Source: Xanthobacter flavus (GTDB taxonomy: Bacteria; Pseudomonadota; Alphaproteobacteria; Rhizobiales; Xanthobacteraceae). Taken from it: a DNA stretch of 64,000 nt. The translations under genes were made by a program, and so were the position numbers. The notes under the pieces were generated by a model, which did no database searches, was not told the DNA's origin, and worked only from the letters and a program-made list of their open reading frames with translations. The stretch lies in the NCBI RefSeq assembly GCF_017875275.1, contig NZ_JAGGML010000001.1:1924501-1988500 (forward strand), given 5' to 3'. Of this stretch, positions 1 through 8,939 are shown one piece after another (position 1 is the first letter of the stretch; each line of letters begins with the position of its first letter).

Positions 1-179
1 TGTTCGATGCCGTGGATTACGGATTTCGGGTCGTGGTGGCGCGAGACGCGGTGTGCTCGTCCTCCGACGCGGGACACGATGCGGTGCTGCACATGCTGTC
101 GCAACGATTGTCGATCCAGGTGGAAGTCGCTGAAATGGAAGAGATTTTGTCGGCCTGGCGAACGGCCGACGCGGCGTGA
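1..179 (+). CDS. Isochorismatase-like cysteine hydrolase, C-terminal end only
   Basis: The third frame is open from the window edge to a TGA at 177-179 and gives 58 residues. The piece containing FRVVVARDAVCSSS, followed by a helix with HDAVLHMLSQRL, resembles the C-terminal part of isochorismatase-family hydrolases (a Rossmann-like alpha/beta fold with a catalytic Cys in a VxDAxxS-type strand-turn). The start and most of the protein lie upstream of the window, so the substrate cannot be judged. A longer reading frame overlapping it belongs to the next gene's frame and is not its start. Confidence 0.6.
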   Translation, partial: FDAVDYGFRVVVARDAVCSSSDAGHDAVLHMLSQRLSIQVEVAEMEEILSAWRTADAA

Positions 180-246
180 GGCGGAACCGGCCACCGCCGG
201 ACGGGTTGTCCTGCATTCGAACCCATTCCCCGACGGGAGCAGCATC

Positions 247-1104
247 ATGGACCATCCCGCGACGCCTCCGCTTCCCGCGCAGCGGCAGCCCATGCCGGGC
301 CTGACCGAGGCGATGGATCCGCGCCCCGATCATGGCGAGACGAGCTATGTCGGCTCCGGAAAGCTCAAGGGCCTCAAGGCCTTGGTTACCGGAGGCGACA
401 GCGGCATCGGGCGGGCCGTCTGCCTGGCCTTTGCCCGCGAGGGCGCTGACGTGTGCATCGCCTATCTGGAAGAGGACGAGGACGCTGAAGAGACCCGCCG
501 GCTGGTGGAAGAGGCTGGGCAAATAGGGATTTTGGCGGCGGGGGATATTTCCGACCCCGCATTCTGCCGGCGGCTGGTGGACGATGCGGCGGAGGCGCTC
601 GGCGGGCTCGATATTCTGGTAAACAATGCCGCCCATCAGGCCACGTTCGAGAAAGTGGAAGATATTCCAGATAGCGAGTGGGAACATACCTTCGCCGTCA
701 ATATCCATTCCATGTTCTATCTCAGCAAGGCCGCGCTTAAGTATATGAAGGACGGCGGCTCCATCATCAATACCGCGTCGATCAACTCGGACAATCCCAA
801 TCCAACCTTGCTGGCTTACGCAGCGACCAAGGGTGCCATCCATAATTTCACGGCAGGACTTGCCCAATCGCTCGCCCCGCGCGGCATTCGGGTCAACGCG
901 GTGGCGCCGGGGCCGATCTGGACGCCGCTGATCCCCTCCACGATGCCGGAGGAGGCGGTGAAAAACTTTGGAAAATCAGTGCCCATGGGCCGTCCGGGGC
1001 AGCCGGCGGAGCTGGCGACGGCCTATGTGATGCTGGCCGATCCGCGCTCCAGCTACGTCTCCGGCGCGACCATCGCCGTCACCGGCGGCAAGCCCTTCCT
1101 CTGA
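247..1104 (+). CDS. SDR-family oxidoreductase (YghA/general-stress-protein-39-like)
   Basis: A 285-residue NAD(P)-dependent short-chain dehydrogenase. The cofactor loop TGGDSGIG is at 48-55, NNAA at 126-129, and the catalytic triad is Ser178, Tyr191 and Lys195 (YAATK), with the usual 13-residue Ser-Tyr spacing. The N-terminal extension of about 40 residues, rich in Pro and containing PMPGLTEAMDPRPDHGE, is typical of the long SDR subgroup that includes E. coli YghA and Bacillus stress proteins. The ATG at 247 is chosen because GGGAGC precedes it at good spacing and the family N-terminus begins there; the frame stays open further upstream across the end of the previous gene. The substrate is unknown, probably a small aldehyde, ketone or sugar alcohol. 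It stands alone and the next gene is convergent. Confidence 0.85.
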   Translation: MDHPATPPLPAQRQPMPGLTEAMDPRPDHGETSYVGSGKLKGLKALVTGGDSGIGRAVCLAFAREGADVCIAYLEEDEDAEETRRLVEEAGQIGILAAGDISDPAFCRRLVDDAAEALGGLDILVNNAAHQATFEKVEDIPDSEWEHTFAVNIHSMFYLSKAALKYMKDGGSIINTASINSDNPNPTLLAYAATKGAIHNFTAGLAQSLAPRGIRVNAVAPGPIWTPLIPSTMPEEAVKNFGKSVPMGRPGQPAELATAYVMLADPRSSYVSGATIAVTGGKPFL

Positions 1105-1203
1105 CCTGACACCGAGATCAGTGCGAGTAGCACCAGGGGTTCAGGCCGGGAATCGATGGCGTTTGGCGCGTTCGAGAGCGGAGTTCGATTCGATAGCACT
1201 CGA

Positions 1204-2796
1204 TTACCGTCGAACGCCCAGCTTCAGCCCGTAGGAGACGAGCGCCGCCTCGTGGCCGGTGTCGGCCCGGAGGCCAACGTGGCCGTCCGGCCGGACGACG
1301 AGCAGGGTGATGCCGGTGATCCCCATCCGAAGGGCATCCTCGGCCGGCAGCCCGGCGACGCCGTGCGCCACGTCGGTCCCGCCCGCCCCCTGGTTCAGCA
1401 CGGTCGCGGCGAAGCTGGCGCCATAGAGGCGGGGGTCGGCGCGGGCGCAGAGGGCCTGAAAGAGCGAGGCGACCTTCTCCACGCGCGCCGTCTCGCCGCC
1501 GAGCAGGAGCAAAGTGTGGCCGGTGCGGTTGACGAGATCGTCCAGCATCAGCACCTCGCCGTCCGCCATCCCCAGCGGGACACGATCCGGCAGGCGCTGG
1601 CCGGGGGAGAGCGCGGACCCCGCCTCCCCCACCACGATGGGCGAGGCGGCATAGTCCACATCCAGCTCCGCTTCGGCCACCGCCTCGTGGTGTCGCGCCT
1701 CGGGATCGGACAGGACGTCCCGGATGACGGCATTGCGGGCCTGCCGGTCGGCCGCGCTCTTGAGCATCTGGGCGCTGTCGGCCTCGTCGCCCGAGGCGGT
1801 GATGCGCAGGGCCACCGGCCGGCGCTCCGCCTCGTAGCTGTCCAGCAGGGTGTCGGCGCAATGGCCCTGCGCCACCAAAGCGAGCTTCCAGGCGAGGTTG
1901 AAGGCATCCTGGATGCCGCTGTTCATCCCGTGCCCCTGGATGGGGCTGCAGGTGTGGGCGGCATCGCCCGCCAGCAGCAGGCGACCCGAGCGGTAGTGCT
2001 GGGCCACCCGCGTAAAGCACTGGAAGCGGACGGGATTGGCCACGTCCACGAAGCGCGCAGCCGGGAGGTAGCGGGCAAGCGTGGCGGAGGCATCCGCCAC
2101 CAGATCGCTGTCCGGCCCGCTCGGCCGCACATAGGCGCGCCAGCGCTGGCCCGGCAGAGCGGTGAGGATGAGGGGGATGTCGTCCAGATAGGCGTAATTG
2201 GCCTCGAAGGTGTGCGGGAAATCGGTAAGCGTGGCGTCGAACACCGCCCACGGCTCCTCGATGGGATGGCCATCCTGCGCAATGCCCGCGAGGGTGCGCA
2301 CGGCGCTGCGATGGCCGTCGCAGCCTACCACCCAGCGGGCGCGCACCACCTTGGACTCGCTGCCATTCTCGAGCATGGCGACGACCCCGTCGCCATGCGG
2401 CTCCAGATCCACGAGCTTGGTACCGCGCGTGACCGCGCCGCCGAGCCGGACGAGATAGTCGGTGAGGATCTGTTCCGTCACCTCCTCGGAAACGCCGATG
2501 TTGAAGGCGTAGCGGCTGCCGGACAGGCTGAGGTCGATCTCGCCCAGCACGGCGCCGTCCGCATGGATGCGGGCGAAACGCTGCTTCACACCGGCGTCGA
2601 GCAGGGCGTCGGCGATGCCGAGGTGGTCGAACACCTCGATGGAGCGCGGATGCACCACGGTGGCGCGGTCCCACGTCATGGGCGCCTCATGGGCATCGAT
2701 GACGAGGCTGTCCACGCCCCGGCGCTTCAGTTCGGCACCCAGCAGCAGCCCGGTGGGTCCGGCCCCCACCACCAGGACGGTTACATCAGGAACCAC
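1204..2796 (-). CDS. FAD-dependent aromatic monooxygenase (MhpA/PheA/TfdB type)
   Basis: A flavoprotein hydroxylase of about 530 residues. It has the N-terminal dinucleotide motif VVGAGPTGLLLG, the DG motif in VGCDGHRSAVRT, and the FAD ribityl-binding GD motif in LLAGDAAHTCSPIQGHGMN. The last 150 residues match the thioredoxin-like C-terminal domain of phenol and 3-(3-hydroxyphenyl)propionate hydroxylases. These enzymes use NAD(P)H and O2 to hydroxylate phenolic substrates in the cytoplasm. I place the start at a GTG at 2796 because a GGGGAGAG ribosome site lies six bases before it; a GTG at 2832 in the same frame has no such site. No ring-cleavage or transporter gene is adjacent, so the substrate is open. 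Convergent with the SDR gene. Confidence 0.8.
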   Translation of the reverse strand: MVPDVTVLVVGAGPTGLLLGAELKRRGVDSLVIDAHEAPMTWDRATVVHPRSIEVFDHLGIADALLDAGVKQRFARIHADGAVLGEIDLSLSGSRYAFNIGVSEEVTEQILTDYLVRLGGAVTRGTKLVDLEPHGDGVVAMLENGSESKVVRARWVVGCDGHRSAVRTLAGIAQDGHPIEEPWAVFDATLTDFPHTFEANYAYLDDIPLILTALPGQRWRAYVRPSGPDSDLVADASATLARYLPAARFVDVANPVRFQCFTRVAQHYRSGRLLLAGDAAHTCSPIQGHGMNSGIQDAFNLAWKLALVAQGHCADTLLDSYEAERRPVALRITASGDEADSAQMLKSAADRQARNAVIRDVLSDPEARHHEAVAEAELDVDYAASPIVVGEAGSALSPGQRLPDRVPLGMADGEVLMLDDLVNRTGHTLLLLGGETARVEKVASLFQALCARADPRLYGASFAATVLNQGAGGTDVAHGVAGLPAEDALRMGITGITLLVVRPDGHVGLRADTGHEAALVSYGLKLGVRR

Positions 2797-2904
2797 GGCG
2801 CTCTCCCCTTTTCCGCCATGGTGCACGGCCACGCCGGAAACTCAAACAGGGCCTTGGCAAGCCCATTGCCTTGCGCGCGCCGCCCGGCTCTAGGATAAGG
2901 CGTC

Positions 2905-3561
2905 ATGACCGAGAGCCCTTCCCCCGCCGAAGCCGATCCCTATCTCGAGCCCGGACGCCTGCTGTTCGCGGGCGACTGGCAGTTCGTCTCGGCCGCGCCC
3001 ACCGTCGACGTGCTGCCGCCCATGCAGGGCATGGAAATCGCGCTGGCAGGCCGTTCCAACGTGGGCAAGTCGTCCCTCGTCAATGCGCTGACCGGCCGCA
3101 AGGCTTTGGCCCGCACCTCGGTGACGCCGGGGCGGACGCAGGAATTGATTTTCTTCCGGGTGGGGCCGGAGCTGTGTCTGGTGGATATGCCGGGCTACGG
3201 CTTCGCCAAGGCGCCGAAGGAGAAGGTGGATGCGTGGACGCGCACCATCAAGGACTATCTGCGCGGCCGGGTGAACCTGGCACGCGTGTTCGTGCTCATC
3301 GATTCCCGCCACGGCATCAAGCCGGTGGACGAGGAGATCCTTGATCTGCTGGACAAGGCGGCGGTCTCCTACGCCATCATCCTCACCAAGGTGGACCAGG
3401 TGAAGCCCACCGCCTTGCCATCGGTCATCGCCGGGGTGGAGGAGAAGATCCGCCGGCGGCCGGCGGCCTATCCGAAGATCTTCCCCACCTCCAGCAACAC
3501 CGGCCAGGGTTTCCCAGAGCTGCGCGCGGCGGTGGCGCAGCTTCTCGCCGAGCAGGGCTGA
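2905..3561 (+). CDS. engB: Ribosome biogenesis GTP-binding protein EngB (YihA/YsxC)
   Basis: A 218-residue TrmE-Era-EngA-EngB-family GTPase. The P-loop GRSNVGKS is at residues 49-56, followed by the G2 region TPGRTQ, G3 DMPGYGFA and G4 LTKVDQ, all in the order and spacing of EngB. The family is essential or important for assembly of the 50S ribosomal subunit. Length is normal (about 200-220). The start codon follows AGGATAAGG, a modest ribosome site. In many alphaproteobacteria engB follows yidC; here its neighbours are a monooxygenase and an M20 hydrolase, so the gene has been relocated or is monocistronic. Confidence 0.95.
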   Translation: MTESPSPAEADPYLEPGRLLFAGDWQFVSAAPTVDVLPPMQGMEIALAGRSNVGKSSLVNALTGRKALARTSVTPGRTQELIFFRVGPELCLVDMPGYGFAKAPKEKVDAWTRTIKDYLRGRVNLARVFVLIDSRHGIKPVDEEILDLLDKAAVSYAIILTKVDQVKPTALPSVIAGVEEKIRRRPAAYPKIFPTSSNTGQGFPELRAAVAQLLAEQG

Positions 3562-3569
3562 ACGCGCGC

Positions 3570-3590
3570 CCCTCCGGCGGGACCGGAGGG
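3570..3590. terminator. Hairpin between convergent engB and M20 genes
   Basis: An 8-bp perfect stem CCCTCCGG/CCGGAGGG with a five-base loop lies between the two stop codons. There is no strong T tract on either side, so it is a plausible but weak bidirectional terminator. Confidence 0.45.
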
Positions 3591-3603
3591 AAGCACGCCT
3601 TGT

Positions 3604-4830
3604 TCAGGCGAGCAGATCGGCGACAGTAAGGGCGATCACCAGCGTCGCCTTGTCGAGGTCGGACAAAAGCAGGTTCTCGTCCGCCCGGTGGCCGTTGGCC
3701 TCCTCGATGGTGTGCGGGCCGGCGCCGTAGAGCACCACGGGCACGCCGGCCTCGGCATAGAGCCGCGCGTCGGTATAGAGCGGCACGCCGGTGGTCTTCA
3801 CCTCCTCGCCGGTGACGGCCGAGGCGTTGCGGCAGATGACGCCGGCGAGGTGCAGGGCCTTGTCGTCCGGCACCAGCGGACGGGCGATGAGGATGCGCCT
3901 CACCTCGGCCCTGGCCTTCGAGCCCTCCAGCGCCTTGGCGATGACGCCGCGCACCTCGGCCTCCACCTGATCCGGATTCTCGCCGGGGACAATGCGGCGG
4001 TCGAGGCGGAAGGTGACGCGATCGGGCACCACATTGGTGTTGATGCCGCCGGAAATGAGACCCACCGTGAGCTGCGGCGAGCCGATGCCCGGCACGTCCG
4101 AGACCTTCGCCTGCAGCGTGTCGCGATAGGCGTAGAGGGCGGCGAGGATGTGGGTCGCGCCCTCCAGCGCGTCGATGCCGGTGAAGGGCAGCGCGGCGTG
4201 GGCGGACTTGCCGATCACCTCCACCTCCAGATGCAGGCAGCCGTTGTGGGCCACCACGACGGCGTAGGAGAAGCCGGCGGAGACGGCGTAGTCGGGCTTG
4301 GTGAGGCCGGTTTCGAGAATCCAGCCCGGCCCGACCTCGCCGCCGATCTCCTCGTCATAGGTGAAGTGCAGTTCCACCGTGCCCTTCAGCGGCAGGCCGG
4401 AGCGCTTCAGCGCGTCGAGGGCGAAGGCATAGGTGGCGAAATCGGACTTGGAGACCGCGACACCACGGCCATACATGCGACCATCCACAACCTCGGCGCC
4501 ATAGGGGTCCTTGGTCCAGCCCTCGCCGGGGGGCACCACGTCGCCATGGGCGTTGAGCGCCACCACGGGGCCGTCACCAAACCGGTGGCGGATGATGAGG
4601 TTGGTGGCCGTCACCATGCCCGCCGCCTTCACCCGGTCGGCCGGCACCGCATGGCGCTCGACGGTGTAGCCGAGGGCCTCCAGCAGATCGGCGGCGCGCG
4701 CCGCGTGGGGCGCGCAGTCGCCGGGCGGATTGTCGGACGGCACCTTCACCAGCTCCGCCAGGAACTGGCGCTGCGCTTCCGCGCGCTCGGCGATCAGGCT
4801 GCGGAGTGTGTCGGCGGCGGCGGTGGACAT
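3604..4830 (-). CDS. M20-family amidohydrolase (ArgE/DapE-like)
   Basis: A 408-residue zinc-dependent M20 peptidase or deacylase. The metal-binding core is visible as NAHGDVVPPGEGW (first His-x-Asp pair) and DEEIGGE (catalytic Glu and bridging ligand), with a central dimerisation (lid) domain and a C-terminal segment ending in GPHTIEEANGHRADE that supplies a metal His. The family hydrolyses N-acyl amino acids or related amides (acetylornithine, succinyl-diaminopimelate, carbamoyl compounds). It lies 64 bp downstream of puuD on the same strand, so it may be cotranscribed with urate hydroxylase and act on a breakdown product or peptide, but that is inference from position. It is not the allantoate hydrolase, which is encoded separately at 10788. 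Confidence 0.8.
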   Translation of the reverse strand: MSTAAADTLRSLIAERAEAQRQFLAELVKVPSDNPPGDCAPHAARAADLLEALGYTVERHAVPADRVKAAGMVTATNLIIRHRFGDGPVVALNAHGDVVPPGEGWTKDPYGAEVVDGRMYGRGVAVSKSDFATYAFALDALKRSGLPLKGTVELHFTYDEEIGGEVGPGWILETGLTKPDYAVSAGFSYAVVVAHNGCLHLEVEVIGKSAHAALPFTGIDALEGATHILAALYAYRDTLQAKVSDVPGIGSPQLTVGLISGGINTNVVPDRVTFRLDRRIVPGENPDQVEAEVRGVIAKALEGSKARAEVRRILIARPLVPDDKALHLAGVICRNASAVTGEEVKTTGVPLYTDARLYAEAGVPVVLYGAGPHTIEEANGHRADENLLLSDLDKATLVIALTVADLLA

Positions 4831-4894
4831 GAATGCTTCCTTGTTCTGGGGCGGGCGACGGCCCGCCGGTTCTGTCGTTGCGATGGGGTGCGGC

Positions 4895-6118
4895 CTATTT
4901 GCCGGAGGCCCATTCCTTCAGCATGGCCCGGTCCTCGTCGGAGAGTTCGGTGATGTTGTTGGGCGGCATGGCATGGGTGAGGCCGGCCTGGACGAGAATG
5001 AGCTTGCGGTTCTTGTGGATGGCCTCCGCGGTGTCGAGCAGCACGCCGCGCGGGGCGATGGCGAACCCCTCATACACCGGCTCGGCGGCGTGGCACATGG
5101 CGCAGCGGCCCATGACGATGTTCTGGATGTCCACCGGCACGTCGGCCGGCGGCCCGCTCTTCGCATAGGCCGTCGTGACCAGCGGCGGCAGGCCGAGCGC
5201 CATGCGGCCGGCGGCGGTGGTGGTGGCCGAGATGAACACGGCGACGATCAGGCATACCGCCGCCACCAGCCAGCACCACGCCTTGTCGCCGCGCCCCGCG
5301 TGCCGCTCGTTGTAGAAATAGCGGATCACCGTTCCCGCGATCAGCGCCAGCCCCACGATGACGAAGGCATAAGGGGTGGAATAGGTGAGCGGGTAATGGT
5401 TGGAGATCATCAGGAAGACGACGGGCAGGGTGAAATAATTGTTGTGCCCGGACCTGAGCTTGGCGGTCTTGCCGTAATAGGGGTTCGGCACCTCGCCCGC
5501 TTTGAGCGCCGCAACCACCTTGTGCTGGTTGGGGATGATGACGAAGAAGACGTTGCCGCTCATGATGGTCGCCATCAGCGCGCCGGTATGGATGAAGGCG
5601 GCGCGGGGCGAGAAGACCTGCTGGTAGAGGAACGTCGCCAGCACCACGCCCGTGAACACGATGATGCCCACCACCAGCGGCTGGTCGCCGAGCTTCGAGC
5701 GGCACAATTGGTCATAGGCGATCCAGCCCAGCGCCAGCCCGCCGAGGCCGATGGCGATGGCTGCGGCGGGCTTCAGATTCATCACCTCCGGATCGATGAG
5801 ATAGATGGACGACTGGTAGTAATAGACCCAGATGAGCAGGAAGAAGCCGGTGATCCAGGTGGCGTAGGACTGCCATTTGTGCCAGCCCAGCTCATCGGGG
5901 AGGAAGTCGGGCGCCACCAGATACTTCTTCACCTGATAGAAGCCGCCGCCATGCACCTCCCACGCCTCGCCGCCCTTGCCTGCGGGGATGTCGGGCGTCG
6001 CCTTCAGGCTGGCATCGAGATGCATGAAGTAGAACGACGCACCGATCCACGCCATGCCGGCGATGATGTGGGTCCAGCGCAGAAGCAGGCTGCCGTACTC
6101 GTGGAGAATGGGTTCCAT
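4895..6118 (-). CDS. puuD: Membrane-bound urate hydroxylase PuuD with cytochrome c domain
   Basis: A 407-residue protein. The N-terminal part of about 310 residues is a multi-helix membrane domain with several conserved His (RWTHIIAGMAWIGASF near the start), matching the PuuD family formerly called DUF989. The C-terminal domain is a cytochrome c with CAMCH at 339-343 and a likely axial Met at about 384 in HAMPP. PuuD oxidises urate to 5-hydroxyisourate and passes electrons to the respiratory chain, unlike the soluble cofactor-free uricase. The membrane domain probably lies in the inner membrane with the haem domain on the periplasmic side. It is transcribed divergently from a LysR regulator and lies in the same island as UraH, the OHCU decarboxylase domain and allantoinase, which carry out the next steps. 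Confidence 0.9.
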   Translation of the reverse strand: MEPILHEYGSLLLRWTHIIAGMAWIGASFYFMHLDASLKATPDIPAGKGGEAWEVHGGGFYQVKKYLVAPDFLPDELGWHKWQSYATWITGFFLLIWVYYYQSSIYLIDPEVMNLKPAAAIAIGLGGLALGWIAYDQLCRSKLGDQPLVVGIIVFTGVVLATFLYQQVFSPRAAFIHTGALMATIMSGNVFFVIIPNQHKVVAALKAGEVPNPYYGKTAKLRSGHNNYFTLPVVFLMISNHYPLTYSTPYAFVIVGLALIAGTVIRYFYNERHAGRGDKAWCWLVAAVCLIVAVFISATTTAAGRMALGLPPLVTTAYAKSGPPADVPVDIQNIVMGRCAMCHAAEPVYEGFAIAPRGVLLDTAEAIHKNRKLILVQAGLTHAMPPNNITELSDEDRAMLKEWASGK

Positions 6119-6262
6119 TGCCGTTCAGATCCCGTGGCTGGAAGAGGATGGGGCGTTCGCGCCCGTCACGTCCGCCGGGCGGGACCATTGGCCCGGGCCG
6201 GCGGCATGGGTAATGTCGGTTTGGCTATCGTTGTTGTGGCTTGGGCTGAGGGGTCGCGCGAC

Positions 6263-7189
6263 GTGCTGGAGAACATGAAGGCCTTCGTCGCCTCGGTGGA
6301 GAGCGAGAGCTTCTCGGAGGCCGGGCGCCGCCTGCACCTCTCTGCCAACGTGGTCAGCCACCGCATCCAGATGCTGGAGAAGCACCTCGGCTGCCGGCTG
6401 TTCAACCGCACCACCCGCCGCATGAGCCTGACCGAGCAGGGGCGCGTCTATTACGAGGCCATCACCGAGGCGCTGCGCCTCATCGAGGCGGCGGAAAGCA
6501 ATGTCTCGGAACTCGGCGCCCTGCCGCGCGGCGCGCTGCGCGTCACCGCGCCGCTCCATCTCGGCCGGCGGCTGGTGGCGCAGGTGGCGGCGCGTTACCA
6601 GGAAATCCATCCCGAGATCGACGTGCGCCTGCGCCTGTCGGAACATACCCTCGACCTCATCGCCGAATCCATCGACGTGGCGCTGCGCCTCGCCACCTTC
6701 GAGGATTCCAGCATGATCATGCGCAAGGTCTCGCAGGTCGAGCGCATTGTGTGCGCCGCACCCAGCTATCTGGACCGGGCCGGCGTGCCGAACAGGCCGC
6801 AGGATCTCCTCGCCCATCAATGCCTCCTCCTGCGGTTCGCGAGCCTTCGGGAATTGCGCTGGATGCTCACCGACGAGGGGCGCGACCTCGCCGTTCCCGT
6901 CACCGGCCATCTGGAGGCCGACGACGGCGACGTGCTGACGGTGTGGGCCGTCGAGGGGCGCGGCATCGTGGTGAAGCCGCGGTTCGAGGTGGCGGACGCC
7001 CTCGCGGACGGCCGCCTGGTGCCGCTCCTGGAGAAGAACCCGCCGAAGCCGGCGACGCTGGCGGTGCTCTATCCCGCCCGCCAATTGGTGCCGCTGAAGG
7101 TGAAGGCCTTCGCCGACATGCTGGTGGACGAGGGACGGCGCTACATCGCCCGCGAACTCGCCAAGATCGGGGAGCGGCTGCCCGCCTGA
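6263..7189 (+). CDS. LysR-family transcriptional regulator of the urate island (putative)
   Basis: A protein of about 308 residues. The N-terminal winged helix-turn-helix (SFSEAGRRLHLSANVVSHRI) is followed by the usual LysR linker helix and a substrate-binding-protein-like effector domain. The start is taken as a GTG at 6263 with GAGGGG about nine bases before it; an in-frame ATG at 6275 is the alternative and removes only four residues. The long open frame further upstream is antisense to puuD. The gene is divergent from puuD with 144 bp between starts and convergent with the purine permease, so regulation of urate catabolism in response to a purine intermediate is the natural guess. The effector cannot be read from sequence. 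Confidence 0.85.
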   Translation: MLENMKAFVASVESESFSEAGRRLHLSANVVSHRIQMLEKHLGCRLFNRTTRRMSLTEQGRVYYEAITEALRLIEAAESNVSELGALPRGALRVTAPLHLGRRLVAQVAARYQEIHPEIDVRLRLSEHTLDLIAESIDVALRLATFEDSSMIMRKVSQVERIVCAAPSYLDRAGVPNRPQDLLAHQCLLLRFASLRELRWMLTDEGRDLAVPVTGHLEADDGDVLTVWAVEGRGIVVKPRFEVADALADGRLVPLLEKNPPKPATLAVLYPARQLVPLKVKAFADMLVDEGRRYIARELAKIGERLPA

Positions 7190-7240
7190 GCCTTTCGACA
7201 CCGACAGGCAACCACTCCCCGGCCTGCCCCTGACCGGACC

Positions 7241-8632
7241 TCAGTGCGCCTCGGCCTGCTTGGCGGCGGCGACGATCTCCTCGGTCGAGCTCTTCTTCAC
7301 GCCGTTGAAGAAGACGTTGAGCACGACCGCGACGATGGCGCAGAGCAGGATGCCGCTCTCCAGAAGCGGGTGCAGCTCGTGCGGCAGCGCCTTGAAGAAG
7401 TTGGGCGACACCAGCGGGATCATGCCGAAGCCCACCGCGATGGCGACGATGAAGAGATTGTTGCGGTTGGTCTTGAAATCGACGCCGGTGAGGATGCGCG
7501 CGCCGGTGGCCGCCACCATGCCGAACATCACGAGACCCGCGCCGCCGAGCACCACCTGCGGAACCGCCTCCACCAGCGCGGCCATCTTCGGCAAAAGGCC
7601 GAGGGCGAGCATGATGACGCCGCCCGTCACCGTCACCCAGCGCGAGCGAACGCCGGTGACGCCGACGAGGCCCACGTTCTGCGAGAAGGAGGTGTAGGGG
7701 AAGGTGTTGAAGATGCCGCCCAGCAGCGTGCCCACGCCATCGGCCCTGAGGCCGCGGGCGAGCGCCTTCTCGTCCACCGGCTTGCCGGTCATGTCGGAGA
7801 GGGCGAGGAACATGCCCAGCGACTCGATCATCACCACGATCATCACGATGCACATGGTGATGATGGGCACGAGGTGGAACGTGGGCATGCCGAAGTGGAA
7901 CGGCAGGATCACGTCGAACCACGGCGCCGCCGCGACCTTCTCGAAATGCATGAGGCCCAGGGCTGAGGCGAGCACCGCACCGGCGACGATGCCGAGCAGC
8001 ACCGCCACGTTGGCGACGAAGCCCTTGCCGAAACGGATGAAGGCGAGGATCACCAGCAGCACGAACAGCGCGATGCCGAGGCCCTGCAGCTGCCCGTAAT
8101 TGGGGTTGGCGATCTGCACCACCTTGCCGTCGATGGTCTGGGTGAAGAAGGGGATGCCGCCGCCCGCCCAGTTGATGCCCACCCGCATCAGCGAGATGCC
8201 GATCACCATGATGATGGTGCCCGTGACCACCGGCGGGAACAGCGGCAGAAGGCGCGAGATGAAGGGGGCGACGATGATGCCGAAGATGCCGGCGGCGATG
8301 ACCGAGCCGTAGATGCCGAGGATGCCGATGGACGGATCGTTGGCCATGGAGAGCATGGGGCCGACGGACGCGAAGGTGACGCCCATCATCACCGGCAGGC
8401 GGATGCCGACGCCGAGGATGCCGAGGCACTGGGCGAGGGTGGCGAGGCCGCAGGCGAACAGGTCGGCCGAGATCAGGAACGCCACCTGCTCCGGCGGCAG
8501 CTTCAGCGCCCGGCCGATGATGAGCGGCACGGCGACCGCACCGGCATACATCACGAGCACATGCTGGAGGCCGAGCGCCGCGAGTTTCGGTGTCGGCAGG
8601 ACTTCATCTACGGGATGAACGGCTTGTGACAT
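7241..8632 (-). CDS. NCS2/NAT-family urate-xanthine permease
   Basis: A 463-residue inner-membrane nucleobase:cation symporter with about 12-14 hydrophobic segments. The family signature QNVGLVGVTGVRSR fits QNxGxxxxTxxxR of the nucleobase-ascorbate transporters, and the N-terminus (GLQHVLVMYAGAVAVPLIIG) is the standard first helix. Proton-coupled import of urate or xanthine is expected, and the surrounding urate catabolic genes favour urate. GGGGAAACCTG precedes the ATG. It is divergent from uraH across a 307-bp region holding phased inverted half-sites, and convergent with the LysR gene. Confidence 0.88.
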   Translation of the reverse strand: MSQAVHPVDEVLPTPKLAALGLQHVLVMYAGAVAVPLIIGRALKLPPEQVAFLISADLFACGLATLAQCLGILGVGIRLPVMMGVTFASVGPMLSMANDPSIGILGIYGSVIAAGIFGIIVAPFISRLLPLFPPVVTGTIIMVIGISLMRVGINWAGGGIPFFTQTIDGKVVQIANPNYGQLQGLGIALFVLLVILAFIRFGKGFVANVAVLLGIVAGAVLASALGLMHFEKVAAAPWFDVILPFHFGMPTFHLVPIITMCIVMIVVMIESLGMFLALSDMTGKPVDEKALARGLRADGVGTLLGGIFNTFPYTSFSQNVGLVGVTGVRSRWVTVTGGVIMLALGLLPKMAALVEAVPQVVLGGAGLVMFGMVAATGARILTGVDFKTNRNNLFIVAIAVGFGMIPLVSPNFFKALPHELHPLLESGILLCAIVAVVLNVFFNGVKKSSTEEIVAAAKQAEAH

Positions 8633-8939
8633 CAGGTTTCCCCAAACGGAAGGTCGGTTGAAACGGAAGGGCGTTCTTCAAATTTTTTTGGCGACGGCAA
8701 CGCTCCGGCGCGGGAACCGAACGGGCATTGCCCAACACATCGGCATGCCTCATTGGAGATCAAATCCTGCGCCGGGGAAACAGGTCGGGAAATCGGAATA
8801 TCTTCCGATTTTTTCGGAAAATAGATCGGCGAGGCGCAGGTTATGCTGCCGTGCAGCGGACCTTTGCCCCGGCCTCCAGCCCTGCGCACCCAAGGCGTGG
8901 CGGGCGGTCGGGGCTGAACCAGGAACGGATGAGGAAGCG
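8633..8939. promoter_or_regulatory. Divergent permease/uraH promoter region with phased half-sites
   Basis: No gene is seen in this 307-bp stretch. It contains the perfect inverted repeat AATCGGAATATCTTCCGATT at 8791-8810, immediately overlapped by a second inverted repeat at 8803-8819. The result is three alternating half-sites, TCGGAA (8793-8798), TTCCGA (8803-8808) and TCGGAA (8814-8819), centred 10 and 11 bp apart. The phasing suggests cooperative binding of a dimeric regulator to one face of the helix. Two further CGGAA words occur close to the permease start at about 8648-8670. Confidence 0.55.

Noticed and set aside
1156-2898. A 580-codon plus-strand frame opposite the monooxygenase gene
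   Set aside because: It is antisense to a gene with clear FAD motifs; long shadow frames are expected at this GC content and the product has biased composition.
4730-7189. An 819-codon frame ending in the LysR gene
   Set aside because: Residues before about 512 are antisense to puuD; the LysR fold starts at 6263-6275.
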